Shown piece by piece: positions 51,752-60,271 of a DNA stretch of 64,000 bases. The DNA lies in assembly GCA_035708205.1 (NCBI GenBank), contig DASSSY010000001.1:62001-126000 (forward strand). The letters are read 5' to 3'. A program made the position numbers and the translations under genes. Every line of letters begins with the position of its first letter. The stretch's first letter is position 1. The notes under the pieces are model-generated. The model was not told the origin of the DNA and made no database searches. It worked only from the letters and a program-made list of their open reading frames with translations. This DNA comes from DASSSY01 sp035708205 (GTDB taxonomy: Bacteria > Bacteroidota > Bacteroidia > Chitinophagales > Chitinophagaceae).

Positions 51752-52423
51752 ATGATCAGTTGGCAAACAATGTTATTGAGGTTGGGCATGGCGGCTGTCT
51801 TGGGCGCCATTATCGGATTGGAACGGGAACGTAAGGACTGGTCGGCCGGAATGCGGACGCATATGATGGTCTGCGTAGGGTCAGCTTTAACGATCATCGT
51901 ATCCAGCTTTGGCTTCCGGGATATTTTGGGGACGCCGAACGTCACGTTGGACCCTTCCCGGATCGCGGCGCAGGTCATTAGCGGGATTGGCTTTTTAGGT
52001 GCCGGCACCATCATCTTTTTACGCCCGGGTTTTATTCGGGGACTGACCACGGCATCTGGGCTTTGGACAGTCGCCGCCATTGGTTTGGCCGTAGGGTCAG
52101 GCATGTATTTCGCGGCCGTGATCACAACGGTTATCGCCATATTTATCTTACTGCTCCTGCAACCATTTGAAAAGCGCTTCTCCCGTTATTTTAAACAGAA
52201 ATATGTCAAGATCACGATTGTGCCGGATGCCGACCCGGCGATGTTTGTCGGCCAACTGATGGGGCAGCGCCAGCTTCCCGTAGACACTTTTTCCTTTACA
52301 AAAAGCGAAGAAGGCTATATCATTGAGATCAAGTTTGACAATTTTAATTTAGACAAGCTGATGCCGGTGTTGCTCGAACTGCAAAAAGAAGCCGGTGTTA
52401 AGGAAGTGTATTGGAGCCGGTAG
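51752..52423 (+). CDS. MgtC/SapB family membrane protein
   Basis: A 223-residue protein with four N-terminal membrane helices (to ~residue 150) of the MgtC/SapB type. Motifs: LRLGMAAVLGAIIGLERERKDWSAGMRTHMMVCVGSAL (the acidic/RTH signature), AAQVISGIGFLGAGTII and RGLTTASGLWTVAAIGLAVGSG. A C-terminal ACT-like cytoplasmic part (~155-223) follows, with YVKITIVPDADPAMF and VKEVYWSR. MgtC proteins affect Mg2+ homeostasis and ATP synthase, but many family members, including chromosomal SapB types, are uncharacterised. Divergent from pepE. Confidence 0.88.
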   Translation: MISWQTMLLRLGMAAVLGAIIGLERERKDWSAGMRTHMMVCVGSALTIIVSSFGFRDILGTPNVTLDPSRIAAQVISGIGFLGAGTIIFLRPGFIRGLTTASGLWTVAAIGLAVGSGMYFAAVITTVIAIFILLLLQPFEKRFSRYFKQKYVKITIVPDADPAMFVGQLMGQRQLPVDTFSFTKSEEGYIIEIKFDNFNLDKLMPVLLELQKEAGVKEVYWSR

Positions 52424-52522
52424 GGTTTAATTAAAATTGAGATCAGGAATTAAAATTATTATCTGCCGTTTCTTTTACCATATCAATATTTGCAAGTATC
52501 CGGCAGATTTCTCATCACCGGT

Positions 52523-52800
52523 TTATAAGCTTTCGAATTGTTCTTTGCTTAGATAGTTTGTTCCGGAAAGCAATTGTATCCAATAAATGATTTTGTATGC
52601 AATATTATGCCTGGATTTAAATCCGCTTTTGACCGCCGCCAATACTTTCTGCTACATTCGCGCCAATTGATGTTCCGCTTCTTAAATAATTGTCTTGATC
52701 ATATAAACTCTTGTTTCTCTTTTGTAAGAAACTTATACGGGTTCACTATTCGTATAGCCCATACAAAGCTTTTTCCTGAATTAGATTACCTTACCTCATT
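52523..52800 (-). pseudogene. Decayed four-helix-bundle (S23-type) protein gene
   Basis: Read on the minus strand, this gap encodes the full motif order of the S23 four-helix-bundle family in broken frames: IQEKSFVWAIRIVNPYKFL-like sequence with KEKQEF, then LRSGTSIGANVAESIGGG, KSGFKSRHNIAYK and IYWIQLLSGTNYLSKEQF, ending ESL and a stop at 52525-52523. In-frame stops and at least two shifts separate the pieces. Intact relatives are ~115-120 residues, originally seen within 23S rRNA intervening sequences and also as stand-alone genes. Bases are AT-rich compared with the neighbours, suggesting an acquired gene that has since decayed. Confidence 0.75.
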
Positions 52801-52834
52801 TCATGCCATATTCTAATTCTTTTCTTAATTCACT

Positions 52835-54241
52835 TTAGTTCCCTAGTCCGATCACTTCATGCTGCCTCGGTATGGCAATATCTAAAAAACCTTTTTTCAG
52901 TAATTTTTCGGCAAAGGCCTGCTGCACGTCATATTCGCCATGGACCAAAAAAAGCTTTCTGACGGTTTTCGGGTCCTGGCAGGCCAGCCATTGGCTCATG
53001 TCGTTATAATCGCCATGGGCGCTCAAGCTCTCGATGACGGCCACATCGGCCTTCACTTCAAACGGCTGACCGAAAATGCTGACGTTTTTCAGGCCCGCAC
53101 GCAAACGGCCGCCCAAGGATTGCGGCTCGCAATAGCCGACAATCATGATGGTGTTACCGGGGTTTTCAATATTATTGGCAATATGGTGCTTGACCCGGCC
53201 CGCTTCAGCCATGCCGGAAGCCGAAATAATGACGCAGGGTTCATTCTTAAAATTTAAGGCTTTTGATGCCTCCACATTTTCAATCATGGTCAGGCCCGGA
53301 AATTCAAAGGGATCATCGTCTTTCTGCAGGATTTCCTGGACATTTTTATTGAATAACTGCGGAAACCGTTTGGTCATTTCCGTAGTTTCGACCGATAGCG
53401 GGCTGTCGACGTAATAATTTAACCTGGGCAACCGGCGCTCCAGGCTCAGCTGGTTCAGGGCATAGAGCAATTCCTGTGTCCTGCCTACACTAAAAGCAGG
53501 AATGATCAGCTTACCTTTCTTATCAATACAGGTAGTTTGAATATTTTTTAATAAAAGTTCCGCGGTTTGTGCCGCCAGGGGATGAATTTTGTTTCCGTAA
53601 GTGGATTCCATGATAATATAATCGGCTTGCGGAAAGACCTCCGGGGAACGCAAAAAAGCATCACCATAACGGCCGATATCACCGCTAAAGGTCAGGGCGA
53701 CAGTCTCGTTATTTTCTTTAATAGAAAGGTGAACGCAGGCGCTGCCGATAATATGCCCCGCGTCCGTATAACGGAGCATGATCCCGTCATCGACCTCAAA
53801 CCATTCGTCATATTTGACCTTCCGGAACATCGGGATAACCAAAGCCACATCCTCAACGGTATAGAGCGGCTTCTCAACGGGTTTTCCCTGGCCGGCCTTT
53901 ACCTTATTGGCAAACTGGGCATCAGATTCCTGAATGTGAGCGCTGTCACGCAATAAAATATGCGCCAGGGAAGCTGTGGCATGCGTGCAAAATATCCTGC
54001 CCCGGTATCCTTCTTTGACCAATTTTGGCAAAAGGCCTATATGATCGATATGGGCGTGCGAAATGATGACATAATCTATGTCCCCCGGGTCAAACCCAAA
54101 TTCACTATTCAGGCGGAAGGTCTCTTTACCCATGCCCTGAAACATGCCGCAGTCCAGAAGGATATTTTTGCCGTTGCTTAAATGAATGATATGTTTAGAG
54201 CCCGTTACGGTGCGTGCGGCACCATGGAAGGATATTTTCAT
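52835..54241 (-). CDS. MBL-fold beta-CASP RNA-processing family hydrolase (CPSF/YsH1-like)
   Basis: A 468-residue metallo-beta-lactamase with beta-CASP insert. Metal motif ISHAHIDHIGLLPKL (~60-74) is preceded by ILLDCGMFQG. DAGHIIGSA supplies the next His, and FSGDIGRYGDAFL (~190) the Asp. Beta-CASP elements: PQADYIIMESTYGNK, GKLIIPAFSVGRTQELLYAL, and VIISASGMAEAGRVKHH (~335-352). The C-terminal end has SLSAHGDYNDM and LFLVHGEYDVQQAFAEKL (motifs B/C). This belongs to the archaeal/eukaryotic CPSF-like COG1236 group found also in many bacteria, so RNA endonuclease or 5'-3' exonuclease activity is likely. It stands alone. Confidence 0.9.
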   Translation of the reverse strand: MKISFHGAARTVTGSKHIIHLSNGKNILLDCGMFQGMGKETFRLNSEFGFDPGDIDYVIISHAHIDHIGLLPKLVKEGYRGRIFCTHATASLAHILLRDSAHIQESDAQFANKVKAGQGKPVEKPLYTVEDVALVIPMFRKVKYDEWFEVDDGIMLRYTDAGHIIGSACVHLSIKENNETVALTFSGDIGRYGDAFLRSPEVFPQADYIIMESTYGNKIHPLAAQTAELLLKNIQTTCIDKKGKLIIPAFSVGRTQELLYALNQLSLERRLPRLNYYVDSPLSVETTEMTKRFPQLFNKNVQEILQKDDDPFEFPGLTMIENVEASKALNFKNEPCVIISASGMAEAGRVKHHIANNIENPGNTIMIVGYCEPQSLGGRLRAGLKNVSIFGQPFEVKADVAVIESLSAHGDYNDMSQWLACQDPKTVRKLFLVHGEYDVQQAFAEKLLKKGFLDIAIPRQHEVIGLGN

Positions 54242-54365
54242 AAGATATTTCTTGTGTGGCGGTTGTCCCTGAAAATATTTTCAGGATGCTGAGCAAATAT
54301 AACGGAATAAAGATGGATTTTTAGCGAATGGTTAAAGCGGATTTTAAATCAAGTTGAACTTATCT

Positions 54366-54373
54366 TAAATTTG
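54366..54373 (+). promoter_or_regulatory. -7 element TAAATTTG before the LtaS-like gene
   Basis: TAAATTTG fits TAnnTTTG, with a leader of about 65 bases to ATG 54443. Confidence 0.4.
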
Positions 54374-54442
54374 CCGCTTTATACTGTTTTACAGTAAGTT
54401 TATATGTGCTTGCCCAGTTTAAATTTTGCCCATTAACTGCTT

Positions 54443-56425
54443 ATGAACCGCGCGTCGCTGCCTTTTCGAAGATTGATCGCCCATTTATTATGGTTATTGC
54501 TGTTCTATTTTTGTTTCAGAATAGTGTTTTACAGCCTCAACATGCCGGCTTTCCCCGATATGAGCACGGCCCAGCTATTGCTCCTGTTGCTTAAAGGGCT
54601 GAGATTTGACCTTTCGGCCATCTTTATGACCAATCTGTTGTTTATTTTCCTGATCCTTCTGCCTTGGCATTGGTCGGACCATCGGTGGTATCGCAGGCTT
54701 TTAGCCATCGTGTTTTATGTAGGCAACGGGCTGGCTTTCTTGTTCGAGGTGGCCGACTGGATATACTTTCCATATAATCACAAACGCTCAACGGCAGAAG
54801 TCCTCGATATCGTAACGACCAAAGGTGATTTCCTGAATTTATTGCCCGGGTTTTTAAGGGATTATTGGTACATCTTTATTACGGCTGCCGTCTTGTTGTG
54901 GCTGATGGTTTATACGTACCGGCTGACCGAACGTTATTTTCTGAGAAAAGAGACTTTGCAAAATGTATTTTCGGGAAAAAGGAAATGGGGCTGGCGCCAG
55001 GTCTTGACCGGATCTGCCTTGTTAGTAATAGGTGCCGGCATGTCGGTGCTCGGCATCAGGGGCGGTACCCAATACGTTCCCATTGGGATTCGCAGTGCGG
55101 TCACCATGACCCGGAGCGAATGGACACCGCTCATTTTAAATACCCCCTTCAGCATCATTAAATCAGTGGCGAAGCATCATCTGGATATGGTGGATTATAT
55201 GCCGGAAAGTAAAGCGGTTGCCGCCATCCGGCCCATCAAATATTATGGTGAAGGGAACGCCGCCTTTAAGCCCGACAATGTTGTTTTTATTATCCTCGAA
55301 AGCTTTTCAAAGGAATTTACCGGCCTGGCCGGCAACACCAGAAGCTATACGCCGTTCTTGGACAGCTTAATGCGGCACAGCATGACGTTTACCAATGCCT
55401 ATGCCAATGCCCTGCATTCCGCTGAAGGTATCCCCGCTTTGCTGGGCGGTATTCCCACATTAATGGACGAGTATTATACCCTGTCGCGCTACAATAATAA
55501 CAGGATAGACGCCGTGCCTTACCTCCTGAAACAAATGGGCTACAGTACGGCGTTTTATCATGGCGGCACCAATGGCACTATGGGCTTCGACAACTTTGCC
55601 TGCGCGGCAGGCTTTGATCATTATTATGGCCGGAGCGAATACCATAACGACAAAGACTATGACGGCGACTGGGGGATCTGGGATGAGCCGTTTTTACAGT
55701 ATTTTGCCCGGGGCCTGGACACCATGAAGCAGCCTTTTATGGCGTCGGTATTTACCCTTACCTCACATCCGCCTTATCCCATGCCGGATAAATACAAAGG
55801 AAAATTTCCCGGCGGTCGGCTAGCTATTTATCCTTGTGTGGGCTATACCGATAATGCCGTCCGGAAATTTTTCAATACGGTAAAAGACAAACCCTGGTTC
55901 AAACATACCTTGTTTATTATTTCGCCGGACCACTGCTCACCGGTGGCCTCAAATGATTATTACGCCACGGGTACCGGGCGCTACCAGATCCCGATTATCT
56001 TTTATGCGCCGGGAGACAGCACCCTGGTAGGTTATAACCATACTTTAATTCAACAAATTGACGTATTGCCTTCGATCATGGATTACCTGCATTATCCCGA
56101 TTCGTTTTTCAGCTTCGGCAATAGTGTTTTCCGGAAATCTGCGCCAAGATTTGTCATTAACCGTCTGAACAAGGTGTACAACTGGATCAATGACGGTTAC
56201 CAATCCCTGATCCTGGACGATTCGGTACTGAACGCCTATGCCTTCCCGGGAGACAGCTTACGGGAACATAACCTGGCCGGGGAAAATAAACATTTTCATT
56301 TAGACCCTGCTTCCGATACCTTGTTCCGGGCCTTTGTGCAGATCTATAATAAAGCCCTGATCAAAAACGGGATGTCCGTAAAAAATTTCGACAAGGACCG
56401 TTCACAGCGGTATCCGGCTAAATAA
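54443..56425 (+). CDS. LTA synthase-like sulfatase-family phosphotransferase
   Basis: A 660-residue inner-membrane protein: five N-terminal membrane helices (~10-215), then a sulfatase-fold extracytoplasmic domain (~270-640). Metal-site motifs: DNVVFIILESFSKEFTGL (Glu), ANALHSAEGIPALLGGIPT with the nucleophile Ser/Thr region, YHGGTNGTMGFDNFA, DGDWGIWDEPFL and LFIISPDHCSP (Asp-His). It resembles LtaS/OpgB-type enzymes that move phosphoglycerol or phosphoethanolamine; Gram-negative Bacteroidota lack lipoteichoic acid, so the target may be a glycolipid or lipid A-related glycan. The VanZ gene starts 14 bases after it, suggesting an envelope operon. Confidence 0.87.
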   Translation: MNRASLPFRRLIAHLLWLLLFYFCFRIVFYSLNMPAFPDMSTAQLLLLLLKGLRFDLSAIFMTNLLFIFLILLPWHWSDHRWYRRLLAIVFYVGNGLAFLFEVADWIYFPYNHKRSTAEVLDIVTTKGDFLNLLPGFLRDYWYIFITAAVLLWLMVYTYRLTERYFLRKETLQNVFSGKRKWGWRQVLTGSALLVIGAGMSVLGIRGGTQYVPIGIRSAVTMTRSEWTPLILNTPFSIIKSVAKHHLDMVDYMPESKAVAAIRPIKYYGEGNAAFKPDNVVFIILESFSKEFTGLAGNTRSYTPFLDSLMRHSMTFTNAYANALHSAEGIPALLGGIPTLMDEYYTLSRYNNNRIDAVPYLLKQMGYSTAFYHGGTNGTMGFDNFACAAGFDHYYGRSEYHNDKDYDGDWGIWDEPFLQYFARGLDTMKQPFMASVFTLTSHPPYPMPDKYKGKFPGGRLAIYPCVGYTDNAVRKFFNTVKDKPWFKHTLFIISPDHCSPVASNDYYATGTGRYQIPIIFYAPGDSTLVGYNHTLIQQIDVLPSIMDYLHYPDSFFSFGNSVFRKSAPRFVINRLNKVYNWINDGYQSLILDDSVLNAYAFPGDSLREHNLAGENKHFHLDPASDTLFRAFVQIYNKALIKNGMSVKNFDKDRSQRYPAK

Positions 56426-56439
56426 TCTTTTATTTTTCC

Positions 56440-56835
56440 ATGAAAACTTTGTTTTCCTTCCTGACCCTGCATCCGAAACGCGCCCTTGCCTTATCCGTAT
56501 TATGGACCACACTGATACTGGTAGCATGCTTTCTTCCGGGGAAAGATCTGCCCGAAGTGGATGTTGTCGATTTTGACAAGCTGGTGCATGTCGCCTTGTT
56601 CAGCGGTTGCGCTTTTCTATGGGCTGTGGCTTTTATCCGGCATTCCGGTAAAACGTGGCGAAAGCTGTTCTGGGTTTTTATCGCAACGATCGCCTTGGGC
56701 ATATTAGTGGAGCTGATCCAGGGTTCAGATCTTGTCCGGGGGCGGTCTGCCGATATTTTTGACGTCTTTGCAGACGCCGTCGGGGCTTGTCTGGGTAGTT
56801 TCTCTGCCCGGTATGTCTTACCAAAGCGGCCTTAG
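56440..56835 (+). CDS. VanZ family protein
   Basis: A 131-residue membrane protein with four predicted helices. VanZ-like motifs: LVACFLPGKDLPEVDVVDFDKLVHVALFSGCAFLW (~27-61, with D-K-HxxxF) and LGILVELIQG (~86-95, E-QG), then RGRSADIFDVFADAVGACLGSF with the N/D-x-x-D-xxxNxxG-like end. The family is named after a teicoplanin resistance gene but most members have no known role. It is co-transcribed with the LtaS-like gene (14 bases) and converges with sdaA, whose stop lies one base beyond. Confidence 0.85.
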   Translation: MKTLFSFLTLHPKRALALSVLWTTLILVACFLPGKDLPEVDVVDFDKLVHVALFSGCAFLWAVAFIRHSGKTWRKLFWVFIATIALGILVELIQGSDLVRGRSADIFDVFADAVGACLGSFSARYVLPKRP

Positions 56836-56836
56836 T

Positions 56837-58270
56837 TTAGCATTCACTTAAGCCCAGGGGAACATTGACCGCCAGGCCGCCGTCTGCCGTTTCCTTATAT
56901 TTGGTATTCATGTCCAGCGCGGTTTCCCACATGGTTTTAACAACGGCATCCAAAGAAACGATAGCTTTGTCCGGGTCGCTTTGCAGCGCCAGGTTGGCCG
57001 CGGTAATGGCTTTGATGGCCCCCATGGTATTGCGCTCGATGCAGGGGATTTGCACCAGGCCGTTAATCGGATCGCAGGTAAGGCCTAAATGATGCTCCAT
57101 GGCGATTTCAGCCGCCATAAGGCACTGACGGATACTACCGCCCAGGGCTTCGGTCAGGGCACCGGCCGCCATGGCGGAAGAAACGCCGATCTCGGCCTGG
57201 CAGCCGCCCATCGCGGCGGAAATGGTAGCGCCCTTTTTAAAGATACTGCCGATCTCCGAAGCCGTCAAAAGAAAATTGACGATTTTCTCCTCATCATATT
57301 CACTGCAAAAGGTAATATAATATTGCAATACCGCCGGGATAACGCCGGCAGCGCCATTAGTGGGCGCCGTGACCACCCGGCCGAAAGAAGCGTTCTCCTC
57401 ATTAACGGCAAGGGCGAAGCAGGTGACCCAGTTGAGGGTATATTTAAAGCTTTCACCACCGTTTTTGATAGCGGCTCTCCATTCCGGGTAATTATGGTAA
57501 GTAAGGTCTTTCAATAAATCCTTGTTGATCTTTGCTGCCCGCCGGTTGACCTTAAGACCGCCGGGCAGGATGCCGGAACGGTGGCAACCACGGTAGATGC
57601 ACTGCCACATGGCTTCCCATATCTTTAAAACGCCTTTCCTGGTCTCTTCCTCACTGCGCCAGGAACTTTCATTCTCCAGAACGATCTCCGGAATACTTAA
57701 ACCGGTCTTCATGCCCCAGTGCAATAAATCCTTGGCATTGTCAATAGGAAACGGCAACTCCGTTTCATTTGTCGGCTCGTTGGGTACGCCATCCTGCTCA
57801 ATAAATCCGCCGCCAATGGAATAGTAGGTCTCCGCCAGTTCCCCGCCATCTTTAAAAGCCGAGTGAAAAGTGAGCGCGTTGGGATGGTAGGGCAGCGATT
57901 CGTGCATGTGAAAAGCGATACACTTATCATATTCGAAAGGAATGGTTACCTTATTATCTAAGGAAAGCTGGCGGGCCGTCCTGATCTTGTCAATAGTGCC
58001 GTTGATGGATTCCACGTCAAAGGTCACCGGGTCAGCGCCGGTAAGGCCAAGCGCTACGGCGATATCGGTGCCATGCCCGTGCCCGGTCTTGGCCAAAGAG
58101 CCGAAAAGCTGTACCTGTACGGTTTCAACAGCCGTCAATCCGCCTTTATGGTCCTTTAAATGCTGCAAAAAGGACAAGGCCGCCCTCCAGGGGCCTAAGG
58201 TGTGCGAACTACTGGGACCGACACCGATCTTCAACATATCAAAAACGGAAACAGGATCTTTGGATTGCAT
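56837..58270 (-). CDS. sdaA: L-serine ammonia-lyase (iron-sulfur dependent)
   Basis: A 477-residue single-chain L-serine dehydratase that deaminates serine to pyruvate with a [4Fe-4S] cluster. Start at ATG 58270 (MQSKDPVSVFDMLKIGVGPSSSHT); ATG 58279 is possible. Beta domain: GVGPSSSHTLGPWRAAL and LFGSLAKTGHGHGTDIAVALGL. Alpha domain: GRVVTAPTNGAAGVIPAVL, GATISAAMGGCQAEIGVSSAMAAGALTEALGG and HHLGLTCDPINGLVQIPCIERNTMGAIKA, which carry the cluster cysteines. Length fits the fused SdaA type. A TAACTTTG -7 motif lies ~45 bases upstream. It converges with the vanZ gene, with one base between stop codons. Confidence 0.94.
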   Translation of the reverse strand: MQSKDPVSVFDMLKIGVGPSSSHTLGPWRAALSFLQHLKDHKGGLTAVETVQVQLFGSLAKTGHGHGTDIAVALGLTGADPVTFDVESINGTIDKIRTARQLSLDNKVTIPFEYDKCIAFHMHESLPYHPNALTFHSAFKDGGELAETYYSIGGGFIEQDGVPNEPTNETELPFPIDNAKDLLHWGMKTGLSIPEIVLENESSWRSEEETRKGVLKIWEAMWQCIYRGCHRSGILPGGLKVNRRAAKINKDLLKDLTYHNYPEWRAAIKNGGESFKYTLNWVTCFALAVNEENASFGRVVTAPTNGAAGVIPAVLQYYITFCSEYDEEKIVNFLLTASEIGSIFKKGATISAAMGGCQAEIGVSSAMAAGALTEALGGSIRQCLMAAEIAMEHHLGLTCDPINGLVQIPCIERNTMGAIKAITAANLALQSDPDKAIVSLDAVVKTMWETALDMNTKYKETADGGLAVNVPLGLSEC

Positions 58271-58315
58271 GATGGGCACTATTTCTTTAGAAGAAAAGAT
58301 TTTTTATATTTACTT

Positions 58316-58323
58316 CAAAGTTA
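58316..58323 (-). promoter_or_regulatory. -7 element TAACTTTG before sdaA
   Basis: The plus-strand CAAAGTTA reads TAACTTTG on the coding strand. A TTTG lies 23 bases upstream of it, slightly wider than usual, giving a plausible full promoter. Confidence 0.5.
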
Positions 58324-58495
58324 CAATAAGAATATTACCGGTAATCCAAATATTCCCTCAAATTCTCCGAAATGGATCACATAATTTTAAACACAGATGA
58401 ATGCTAAAATTCAAAGGATGACCTGCTTTGAAATGCTTACAATAATTCATTAGAGAAACTGTCTGATCCATAAAAGGAATGGTCCATCTCTTTTA

Positions 58496-59125
58496 CTATT
58501 GACGGCTCCAAAAACGCCCGTTCAATCCGTCGACATAGGACAACAGCTTATCCCTGCCTGACCTTTTGACCGAAGAAGTAATGAAATATTCGGGGATCAA
58601 CTCCCAAAAGGCGCCCAGGGCTTTGATAAAATCCTTGACGTTTTTGGCCGTTTCCGATTGCTTATTTTTATCGGTCTTTGTAAACACGATATTGAACGGT
58701 ATGCCCCACCCGCCCAGCTGATTGATAAAATCCAGGTCTATTTTCTGCGGTGAAATGCGGCTGTCAATCAGCACAAAAATAACCTGCAAATTGAGCCGCT
58801 GCTGTAAATATTCGGCAATCATTTTCTGCCATTGTTCCCGTTGGCTCTTGGAGCGTTTGGCAAACCCGTAGCCGGGCAGGTCCACCAAATACCAGCCTTT
58901 ATCACCGGATTTCGGGTCGGGATTAATCAGGAAATGATTGATCAGGGTAGTTTTCCCGGGACTGGCCGATACTTTAGCCAGGCTGTTCCTGCCGGTCAGC
59001 ATATTGATCAGGGAGGACTTTCCGACATTGGAACGGCCGATAAAAGCATATTCCGGACGGTCGGGCTCAGGACACTGACTCAGCCGCGCGCTACTCACCA
59101 AAAACTGGGCGGATCTGATCTCCAT
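58496..59125 (-). CDS. engB: Ribosome biogenesis GTPase EngB (YsxC/YihA)
   Basis: A 209-residue TRAFAC GTPase needed for large ribosomal subunit assembly. Motifs: YAFIGRSNVGKSSLINML (~27-44, G1), GKTTLINHFLI (G2), LVDLPGYGFAKRSKSQREQW (G3 with the EngB-specific PGYG), FVLIDSRISPQ and IVFTKTDKNKQSET (G4, TKTD). It has no extra domains and is of typical length. pdxA lies two bases upstream on the same strand (stop of pdxA at 59128), so the pair is co-transcribed. Confidence 0.95.
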   Translation of the reverse strand: MEIRSAQFLVSSARLSQCPEPDRPEYAFIGRSNVGKSSLINMLTGRNSLAKVSASPGKTTLINHFLINPDPKSGDKGWYLVDLPGYGFAKRSKSQREQWQKMIAEYLQQRLNLQVIFVLIDSRISPQKIDLDFINQLGGWGIPFNIVFTKTDKNKQSETAKNVKDFIKALGAFWELIPEYFITSSVKRSGRDKLLSYVDGLNGRFWSRQ

Positions 59126-59127
59126 AA

Positions 59128-60177
59128 TTATCTTTCCCTGGCAATTTGCTGCCTTTGTAAAGGATTGGCGGTGTATTCATCATAACTGGCCCGGTTGCGC
59201 AACAGGCTAATGGCTTCAAAGATGGCTTCGCGCATGGAGTCCGGGTTGGCCAGGTTTTGGCCGGCAATATCAAAGGCCACGCCATGATCGGGCGAGGTCC
59301 GCACCACCGGCAGGCCCGCCGTAAAATTAACGCCTCCTGTTTCCGCCAGCGATTTGAAAGGCACCAAACCCTGGTCGTGATACATGGCCAGCACACCGTC
59401 AAATTTCATATCATGCCGGTGGGCAAAAAAGGCATCCGCGCTGTAAGGGCCAAAGACCAGGTAGCCTTTTTCCTGGAACTGGTCCACCACCGGTTTGATA
59501 ATTTCTGCATCTTCAGGGCCTATCAATCCATTATCGCCACAATGCGGGTTCAGTCCCAACACGGCGATCTTAGGCTTATCAATCCCAAAATCACGGATCA
59601 GGGAAGCTTCCAGCAAATGCAATTTATTGGTCAGTAAAGCTGGCGTAATCGTTTCCGCCACTTTGGAGATCGGGATATGCTCGGTAGCTAAAGCCATGCG
59701 GAAGCCTTGGCTGTACAAGATCATCAGGACATCCTTTGCCTCAAACTTATCTTTCAGAAAAGGCGTATGCCCGGTATATTGAAAATTCGGCAACTGGGTA
59801 TTGGCCTTATGAATGGGCGCCGTAACCATAGCGTCAATTTCGCCGTCTTTCAGGCATTGGGCCGCCACGGCCAATGAACGGATCGCATATTTCCCGGCAA
59901 TCTCGGACATCTGCCCCGGATGAATCGGCACCTCTTCTTCCCAGCAATTGAAAACGTTAACCTGCTTGGGGTTCAGCTTTTGAAAAGATTTGATGCTGTT
60001 GAAATTCAGGTTATGATCGGTGACGACCCGGCGATAATAATTAAGGGCTTTATTGGAGGCAAAAATAACCGGTATGCAGTGTTCCAGCATACGGCTGTCT
60101 GAAAATATCTTAATGATAATTTCCAGGCCGATGCCGTTCAGATCGCCGGTGGTAATGCCTATAATGGGTTTTTCCAT
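59128..60177 (-). CDS. pdxA: 4-hydroxythreonine-4-phosphate dehydrogenase
   Basis: A 349-residue metal- and NAD-dependent enzyme of the DXP-dependent pyridoxal phosphate pathway. Start at ATG 60177 (MEKPIIGITTGDLNGIGLEI); the longer frame adds an unlikely N-terminus. Motifs: GITTGDLNGIGLEI, VTAPIHKANTQ, TGHTPFLKDKF with metal His, LGLNPHCGDNGLIG, FDGVLAMYHDQGLVPFK and TSPDHGVAFDIAGQN. The full set of metal-binding His and substrate motifs is present. First gene of a pair with engB. Confidence 0.94.
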   Translation of the reverse strand: MEKPIIGITTGDLNGIGLEIIIKIFSDSRMLEHCIPVIFASNKALNYYRRVVTDHNLNFNSIKSFQKLNPKQVNVFNCWEEEVPIHPGQMSEIAGKYAIRSLAVAAQCLKDGEIDAMVTAPIHKANTQLPNFQYTGHTPFLKDKFEAKDVLMILYSQGFRMALATEHIPISKVAETITPALLTNKLHLLEASLIRDFGIDKPKIAVLGLNPHCGDNGLIGPEDAEIIKPVVDQFQEKGYLVFGPYSADAFFAHRHDMKFDGVLAMYHDQGLVPFKSLAETGGVNFTAGLPVVRTSPDHGVAFDIAGQNLANPDSMREAIFEAISLLRNRASYDEYTANPLQRQQIARER

Positions 60178-60271
60178 CGAAAAAGAAGACTTTATAAGAA
60201 TAAGGCTGCAAGTTAAGGAATCTATTGTCAACTTTGGCTTTAGGATTCCATCACACGTTTATGGACCTATT

